This document shows, piece by piece, positions 35,101 through 44,100 of a DNA stretch of 50,737 nt (its first letter is position 1; every line of letters begins with the position of its first letter). The position numbers and the translations under genes are program-made. The notes under the pieces are model-generated. The model was not told the origin of the DNA, did no database searches, and worked only from the letters and a program-made list of their open reading frames with translations. The DNA is from Nocardiopsis sp. MG754419 (GTDB lineage: Bacteria > Actinomycetota > Actinomycetes > Streptosporangiales > Streptosporangiaceae), in the NCBI RefSeq assembly GCF_018207095.1, contig NZ_QOCZ01000082.1, positions 1 through 50,737 on the forward strand, written 5' to 3'.

Positions 35101-38100
35101 TCCAGCACCTGCTGCCGTCCGACTCCGTGCGCCCCCGCGATCACTTTCCCGGTCTCGCGGGGCTCGACGGCCTGGACGGCATGCCTCGGCCGGTGGTGGA
35201 GCAGCTGGCGCTCGATCTCCTCGGTGCGGGCTACGACCGACTCGTCCACAACCGACAGCCGGGCGATCTCGCGGTGCGTGTTCCCGGACACCCTCCGCTC
35301 CAGATCACCGCTGAGCAGGTGCGGCAGCAGCTGGACGCATGGCGGCGCGAGGGCGTCTTGGACAACGGCCTGCGGCTCCTTCCCAAACTCCGTGTCCCGC
35401 TGCTCAAACCGACCTTCCAGGACGCTTCGTCCGTTCCGTCGGATCCCCTCCGATCGCGGTCGACGCAGGAGGGAGTGCCGAAGACCCTGGGTCCGGCCGC
35501 TGGTGGTTCCGGAAGCCGTTCCGCTGCGCCGCCTGGCGTGGACCTGAATGACGTGGTCACCTTGTCGTTCGCCAGGAGTGATTCCGCGTTGGGCGATGAG
35601 CAGTCGGCGGCCCTGAAAGCCTTCGCTGAGCGTCGGGCCGATGAGGCGTATCGGGCGTTGTTGTCCAATAGGCAGTTGCCCGTGGTCCAGTTGCCGGCCG
35701 TGCAGGTGCAGGGTTTCGGTAACCGTGCCGGTTCTTCGGACACGGCTGCTGATCGTGGGAATCAGGTTTCGCGTGCGTATACCGAGTCGGTGCAATCGCT
35801 GAATGTGCACCGCGTCGGTATCTTCGCCAATGATCTGAACGCTGTTGTCCTGGATCCGGAGAAGCGGGCGGGGGGTAGGGACGCCAATCGCGCCGCGGAG
35901 TTGCGCACGGTGGATCCGCCGGAACAGCGGGTGGTGATGGGTGGCGAGGGGAGTAGCCCTCGCGACGTACCTCGCGTGTTGCACATGAGCTGGTTCCACG
36001 GCCGGGTTCCGGAGGCCAGCGCGCAGAACATGCGGGACTGGGTGTTGCGCGCTGCTGAGGCAGACTGGTCGGTGCGGTTGTGGACCGATGAACGGGCGGC
36101 GGGGCGCAACAGTGCTTTGTTCGCGGAGTTGTCGAGCACGGTCGGGGCCGGGCCCGGGCCGGTGGTCGATATCTCGACGAATCCGTCTCGGGACCTGGAG
36201 ATGGAGGGCAAAGCGCTCGAATTGCACGAGCTGGCCACGGACCGGGAACTGTGGCCGATGAAGTCGGACATCGTCCGCTATCACGCCCTGGTGGAGCACG
36301 GCGGAATGCACGTGGACTCCGATATCGCCCCGGGTGAGATCAACCTGAACGATGCGCTGCCTCCGATGGATCCCGAGTCGGTGCCCATGTTCTCGCCGTT
36401 GTTGCGTGATCAGGAGCAGCAGGAAAAGGTTGAGGACAAGGTCGCGGAGCTGGGCCGCTTGACGGGCATGGATGTGTCCGACCCTGCCATGATCGCCCAG
36501 CACCAGTGGCGCATGGGTGATTTCAACAACAACCTGATCGTCGCTCCGCCGGGTTCTCGTTTTCTGAACGAGATCATTGCCGAAATGGACACGGTCAAGG
36601 TTGAGGCTGCCGCGCCCGAGGCGATGTCGAAATTGTCCGGTGAAGCGGCGAAGCGGGCCGCGGGTGCTGCCGCGCAGTTCACGGGTCCGGGAATGATGCG
36701 TACCAAGCTGATTTCCTACATCGCCGGTCAGGAACGGCTCGCGTCCGGGGAGACTCAGGGATTCGGTGAGTTCCGGAAGGGGAACTGGACGGTCGACCCG
36801 CGTTACGCCGATTATTTGTCGGGGGTCGCGTGGGTCACCGAGGACAGCGCGGACTACGTCAAGCGTGTCGACACCGATTCCGGTAGTGGTTCGGAGACCG
36901 GTGATGGGCCGGGGGAGTCGGGTACCCCGAAGGCACTCAAGCCGCCAGGCTCCGAGCCGGTGCGGGGAGAACAGGCACGGGAGAACGCGCGACGGGAGCC
37001 CGTCGTGCCCACGGGCGAACCCGCCACGGATTCCCGGAGCCGTGCGGAGGAGGCTGCCCCCGACCGCGATTCGGGTGAGGGGGCCGGGACGCGGCCGCGG
37101 ACGGACACTCCCGTCGCATCGGACGCCGTCACGTCGGAGCGGGTCCTGGCGCAATCATGGGTGGACGTGTTGAACCCGGAGCCCGCCATGGCGGCCGTCC
37201 AGGTGCGGGACTTCGCAGAGCAGGCCGCTACGCCGCCCGCCGAGGACACCCCGTCCGTGGTGGTCGACCCCGGTACGGAACGGAACACCGCCGAGCACGA
37301 GCGCGAACTCGCCCGTGCCCGTCGGGGCAAGCAGCCTGACCCGGCCGCCGTTGATCGTGCCGAGGCCTCGAACATGGAGTCGAGAGCCGAACAGGCTCGG
37401 TTGCAGGCCGAGACGGAGCGCCACCTCGCCAACGAGGCGACGGTCCGGGCAGCGGCGGCCACCGGGGCCGACGCCCAGGCCACCACCTCGTCGCGCGTCG
37501 ATGACACGGCCGCCGAGGCCGATACCCGCCAAGAGAGGGCGGAACAGGCCGAGATCCTGGCCATGATCTCGGAGGAACGGGCCCGTGAGGCGCGGCTGCG
37601 CGCCGAAGCCGCGGAGCGGGCCGCCGACCGCGAGCTGGACGCGCCGATCGTCGAGCGCCCCGCGGTCACGGAGTCTCCCAGCGGCGATCCGGCTCGAGGG
37701 ACCTCCCGGCAGGGCTCTGACCAGGGTGACCCCCCGCCCCGGCACCGCGAGACACCCGCGGCCGAGGTCGCCGCGCTTGCGGAAACCGCCCCGAAGGCGC
37801 CGGAAACGACCGTTTCCAGGCCGGAGGGGGACGATACTGTACGCGCTTCGGAGCCGCCCGCCGTGCCGGCGCGTCCGCGCCTGCGGCGCAGTGAGCCGTT
37901 CCCTGCGCCCGAGCGGCAGGTCGACAACGCCGGGACCTCGCGAACCCCGAACGACCGGGAGACCACCACGGACCGAATCCCGGACCCGAAGGTGATTCCG
38001 GTCGAGGCGTCGACGTCCCACCCGGCGACGACCACTACGACGACCACCAACCCGGCTCCGGCCACCAATCCCGCGACGACCACCCCGAGCACCAACCCCG

Positions 38101-41100
38101 GGACGGCTCCGGTCACCAACCCGGTAACGACCGCGACCACCGCGACCACCAGCCCCGCGACGACCACCGCCACGGGCTCCGAGACCACCACCACGAGCAC
38201 GGACCCCGCCGCCACCCGAAGGCTGAACTACCTGCTGACGAGCGGGCAGATCGACGCCCCGCTCGTCGGCCCCGCGGCCGACCGGCTCGTCGCCCGTCTG
38301 CGGACCGATCTCGACGGTCGGCTCTCCAGAGGCGAGATCGACGCCATCGAGCGGCGCGTGCGCGCCGACTTCGAGCGCGACTCCCGCCCCTACTTCGGCT
38401 CCGCGGGCCACACCTTCACCATTGCCGGCCGTGGTGGCGAGCGGTCCGTCACCCTGAAGCTGTCCCCCGAGGGCGACGCCTGGACGTCCGCGCCCGAGCC
38501 CGGTCCCGCCGCGAAGGAGAAGGGGCCGGACAGCGCGCCCAGCGTCGAGACCAAGAACACGGCGGAGCAGAAGACGAAGGGCACGAGAAAGGGTGCGGCG
38601 ACCTCCACCGCCGCGGCCGGGCTGACGTTCAGCGCCACCGTCTACGGGGTGGTACCGGACGACTCGGCCCTTGCCGGTCCCGTCTTCAGCTTCTCGCTCG
38701 GCGGGACCCGCAACCAGCGCTCCACCGCCTACACCGTCAGTGACGGCGCCACCAGCGCGAGCGAGGTGTCGCTGAAGGGAACCCCGGAGCGGTTCACCAG
38801 CCCGCTCCGGGCGGAGCTCACGGTCTCCCCGCCGCCCTCCGCGGCACCCGAAGGCAACCGCCGGGACCGGAACGGCCAGCACGACACCGACACGGAACTC
38901 ACCCAGCGCCCGGTGGTCGTGAGCCTGGTCGAGCCGAGAGGGCTGTTCCTGTCGGTTCCCGGCGGTCTCAAGAACCGGAGCGTCGACGCCGACCCCGCCA
39001 CCGGCGCCCCCGCGCACTTCTTCCTGCCCGACCCCTTCGACACCCTGTCGCCCGCGTCGCGCACGCCGGACCGGCAGGGCAGCCGGGTGGGCAACGGCCA
39101 CCCGCTCATCGTCGACCCCATCCACGGTCTGGGCGGACAGCTCCGCCAACTGCTCGGCATCGGCCCGGACCACCCCTCCAACGGCGAACTGCGCGAAGCG
39201 ACCGCACCAGGAGCCATCCGGGACATCCTCTGGGCGCTGGACCGCGGGCCCACCCCGGTGGCGGTGGTCGCCGACAGCCGGGGCGTGCCGCGTGTCCTCA
39301 CCATGTGGTCGGTCCCCCGGGAACTGACGCGAGTCGAGGACGCGCCGGAGAAGGCCACCCTCAGCCGCGGCAACAAGGTCGACAAGAAGGCGGGCCTGGC
39401 GGCGAAGCGTTCGACCAACCTCAAGATCGGCGCCGGGTTCGGCGCGGTCCTGAGCCTGGTCCAGGGCGCCCTCCGCCTCAACGCGCCGCTCTTCCACGCG
39501 TCCTACAAGGCCGAGGGCGCCTCGAACCGGGCGATCGCCACCAGCGGCGATCGCAAGGACACGGCGCACTCGGACAAGGTCGAGACCTACGAGGTCCAGC
39601 GGGTGTTCTACGCCACCCTCTCCGGCGACGCCACGCTCATGAGCACGCTGGGCAGGTCGGTCGAGCAGATCACGGTGACCGACGCCCGGCGCATGGCGGG
39701 CCTGGACGAGCCGACGCCGGAGGCGCGGTCCCGGCGCGTCCCGCGCTTCGAACACCTGGCCACGGACCGTCCGGCGCACTGGGGCGGCACGGTGCCCAGA
39801 GAGGTGCTCCACCAGGATGGCAGTCGTTACCGCTCCGCTCCGCGGCCCGCGACGCCCGAGGACGGTAACCCGCCGCCGGAGCCCAGGCCCACCAGCGTCT
39901 ACGAGGACTACGCGCGCGCGGTGCTGGCCGGGATCGCCAGTGAGTTCCCGGGGCTGGTCGTGACCGACCTGGCCTCCATCTCCAAGGAGACCTACGCGCG
40001 CCGTCCGGGCGCGGCCCCGGAGCAGTCCCGCACGCCGCGCGAGTTCCCCGGACTCCGCCGTGACTACCAGCAGGCCCTCGCCAACACCATCCTGGTGCTG
40101 GACGCGATCACCCCGCACAACCTGGAGAGCGGAGGACGCCTGGGCGAGTGGACGGGGCCGGGGATCGACCTGCACCTGATCGAGACCGCGAACGTCGACC
40201 CCAAGCTGGCCCACCGGGGCGGACTCTTCCGGCCGCCGTTCGTGACGGTGCGGTTGCACGCGGACGCCACCGGGCGCACGTTCGGGGGAACCTCGACGGT
40301 GGGCACCAAGACCACGGTGGGGGGATCGGTCGAGCAGACCGAAGGACACGAGCGCACCCACACCTCGACCCAGCAGCTCAGCGTCGGCGTCCACGGCCGA
40401 GACCTGGCGGTGGACGGGCAGGGCATGCTCAAGAACATCGGGATGTTCGACGTGACGGCCGAGGCCTCGCAGCCGCGCGGGCGCGCCCAGGAGTACAAGG
40501 TCAAGGGGGCGGCCGAGGGCACGGTGAAGACCACGGGCGACACCGACGTCTGGCGCTACGACCTCGACCTCACAGCGAAGATCGGGAAGTTCCGCAAGGC
40601 CGACGACCTGGCCGTGATCGACGAGGACGGCGCCGCCGACGCCAGGACCAGGGACGGGGTCGAGTACGACGGGTACGCCGTCACCATCCAGGGCCCGCGT
40701 GCCCGGCTCGAGGTCGAGGCTCCGGCGGGTCGGGACACGGGACCCGCTGACGGTCGCTCGCCCGCGGCCCGCTCCACCGCCACGGGAACCGGACCCGCCC
40801 CGGCTCAGCGCCGACTGACCAGTGCCGAGGCCCGTGCGGTCGTACTGGGGACGACGCCGGCCCCGGCGGCGCACCCGCTGGACTCGGTGCCCACCGTGAC
40901 CGACACGGTGACCGCGCCCGATCTGTACCGCCTGGGCAACCGACTGCTGACCGACACCACCCCGGGGTTCCAGGATTTCCTGCGTCGCTCGCGGGGAGCC
41001 CACGACTACCTGCGCCAGCTCCTGCTGTCACCCACGCTGAGTGGCGGTGTCCAGCAACTGCTGTCGCGGTACGGTCTGCGCAGCGGCCGGTTGCAGGTGG

Positions 41101-44100
41101 ATACCTCCTGGCTCTGGCGCGGGCTGCCGACCCTCGTCGTCCGGGCCGGCCGCGGCGGTTTCCGGTTGCACGAGATCATGCCCGACACCACGGTGGAGAT
41201 CTCCTCCACCGGGGAGGTGAGCATCGGCACGACCAGCACCCACGGCGGCCACTCCCGCTCGCTGGCGTTCACCTCCCGGCTCTGGCTCAACCCCAACGAC
41301 GAGGTCCCCGAGGGCGCCGCGCAGACGTCGGGGAGCGCCCCGACCGGGAGCTACGCCCCCATCCCCATGCCGATGGGGTCGGTGACGCCGTATTCGCGTT
41401 CGACCACGCTGAGCTCGGCCGCGTCACTCACCGTCTCCCGCGCCACCACGGTGGCCCCGCAGGGCGGTTCCTTCCCCTACACCGCGGACCTGTCCTTCGA
41501 CCAGGCGGCCGAGGTCAAGACCGACTGGAAACTCGGTGTGAGCGTGCCCCGCACCTCCTCGACGGCCACACACCACGGCGTGCACAGCGAGGTGCCCGGC
41601 GCCGAGTTCGGCTACATCGCCGAATCCGAGGCCTACGCGGCCGACCTGATCCGCGACGCCGTGGAAACCGACGCCGAGGGCAACCCCGTCGCCGTCGTAC
41701 TGGCGGACCACGACGCACCCCGGCCGGACTGGGAACCCCGCGACGGACTCACCGGACTGGGCCACCGCCGTCACGGCCCCGACGCCGGACCGGTCGTGGA
41801 CGACCTGATGCGCCGTTTGGCCGAGCAGGACCTGGAACTGACCGGAACCAGCCGGGAGCAGCTGTTCAAGCAGGTCGGCGAGCACATCAGCCGAGGACTG
41901 GACGATGCCACCGCCGAGGCCGTCCCGATCAAGGTGAACGTCCGCTCCACGAGCGCGGTCCACTCCTCGTCCCCGGGCAAGATCACCGTCGAAGTCATCC
42001 GTCAGCACACCGAGGTCGACCGGTTGGGGGCCAAAGCCGACTTCACCGACTCGCGCAGCCGATCCGCCGATATCAGCTCGTCGGACGGCAAGCAGAAGGC
42101 CGCCACCGTCGGCGCCGGGTTCGGAACGAGCAATCTCATGCCGCGCGAGGGGGTCGATTCCCAGTCGGACCTGGCCCCCGGCAGCCAGCCCGGAGCGCTG
42201 CTCAACCTGACGGGCGAGGCTTCGCGCCAGAGCGGTGAGACGACCACGCGCAGTACGGGGGACTCGGTCACCGAGACCGCCGACACCACCATCACCGGCC
42301 CCTACCTGGTTCTTGGCACCGACACATCGCTGCGCCTGTACCTGGAGACGGACGCCGGCCAGACCATCGTCGCCGAGAAGAAGGCGGGACGGATGAGCGA
42401 GCTGTACCCGGCTCCCTACCTGGTCCGCGAGGGTGAGCCGGAGGCGAGGGCGCCGCGTGCGAGCGGGCCGCGCACGCTGCCCCCACCCGCCCAGCCGCTC
42501 GAAACGGCGGTCCGGGAGTGGACCGCCCGCAGACACGCGGCCGCGCGGGCGACGGTCCCCCCACTGGAGGCGCTGTCGGTGGCCGGTGACGGGAAGGCGG
42601 TGACCGCGGCCGGGTACATCGCCGCGGCGCGGGCCTCGGGATGGCAGCCGCCGGCGAACGCGTCCCCCCGTGCTCACTTCCAGTCCGCGAGCGAGTACCT
42701 CGTCGACAAGATGGGACCCCGCGCGGACAGCATCCCCGCCGCCCTGTCCGGTCTGGCCCTCGCGGCGAACTTCGCCCCCGCCGCCGATACCGGTTCCGCC
42801 CTGCCCGACCTGTTCCGCGACAGGGTCGTCACCTTCGCCGATCTGAAGTGGAGCCTGCACGCGGTACCGCGCGCGGAGGGCGCGCGGTTGATCGACGTGT
42901 CGGTCGACTCCGCGCACGCCGGTACCCGGAAGGGCGAAAAGTCGGATGAGACGACGGTGGAGCGCTCGGTCACCACCACCGGAGGCGTGGGCGGCGGCGT
43001 CAGCGGATTCCTTCCCCAGAACTACCGGAACATGGGTTCCACGAACGACACCCAGTCCAGCACCGTCTCTTCCGCCCAGGGTACGTCCAACACCACCCGA
43101 ACCGACCACCCGAGTCGGCCCCCCGTGTCGAGCAAACGGGCCTACCTCGTGGCCGTTCCGACGACGTGGCTGGTCGCCGCGGAGTCACCGGTGGCCCAGA
43201 CCCGCCGCGCGGGTGCGTCCCGCCAACAGGTCGGCGCGTCCGAGGTCGAGGCCGAGGTCCTCGCCTGGGTCGACCACGACCAGGCGCTGGCCCTGGGCAT
43301 CGTGGGTGGTGTGGAGGCGAACAAGGCGCTCTGGGACGGTCTCTACACGGCCCAGGAGGCGTTCGGCGAAGCCGAGAAGGCCTACTTCGCAGCCCGCCGC
43401 GAACTCCCCGAACTGGTCCGGGAGATCCAGGAAGCGCACCGGAGCGGTGACGCCGAACGCCTGCGCGAGGCGCGGGCCGCCCACACCGCCCAACGGGCCA
43501 CCGCGGACCGCCTCCACGGGCTGTTCATGAGGGGATTCGATGTCTGGGACTCCGCCCGCACGGCGGCTCGCGAGTCCCTGGGGCTGACCGGGCTGGAGCG
43601 GTCGCTCGACGACGCCCGCCGTAGCAAGGACCAGGGGCGGATCCGAAACGCGCAGGCGGCCCTGGACACCCATCGTGCGAAGGTGGACCAGCTGCGCACG
43701 GAGGCCGAGCGGGCCTACCTGGCCTGGGACGACACCCGCAACCAGCCCCCGCCCACGGAACGGTCCACGGAGCGGACCGGCGTGCCGCCGGTACCGGAGC
43801 CCACGGTCACGGACGGGCGGGGCGGCACCACCGAGAACCTCGGCGGGACGGCCATCCCGTCCGATTCCTCCGGGCGCTCCATGCAGGAGGTCTACTTCGA
43901 CGCGCTGAACGTCCGGCCGCCCTCGGTGCCCGCAACTGTCACGAGTGGCGGCGCGTCCCGGGGAGCAGAGAGCCCACGACGAGAGGACGATTCGGAGTCT
44001 GAGTCTGATGCTGAGCCCCGGCCCCAGCCCCGGCCTCAGCCCCGGCCCCAACCGCGTTCTCGGCCCGAACCCGAGTCGGATTCCGAGTCTGAGCCCGAGT

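Noticed and set aside
33078..41003. Two long minus-strand ORFs (over 1,200 codons each) under the giant effector
   Set aside because: Antisense shadows produced by GC-rich third positions; translations are low-complexity HRRP/GGR-type and repeat exactly where the sense modules repeat.
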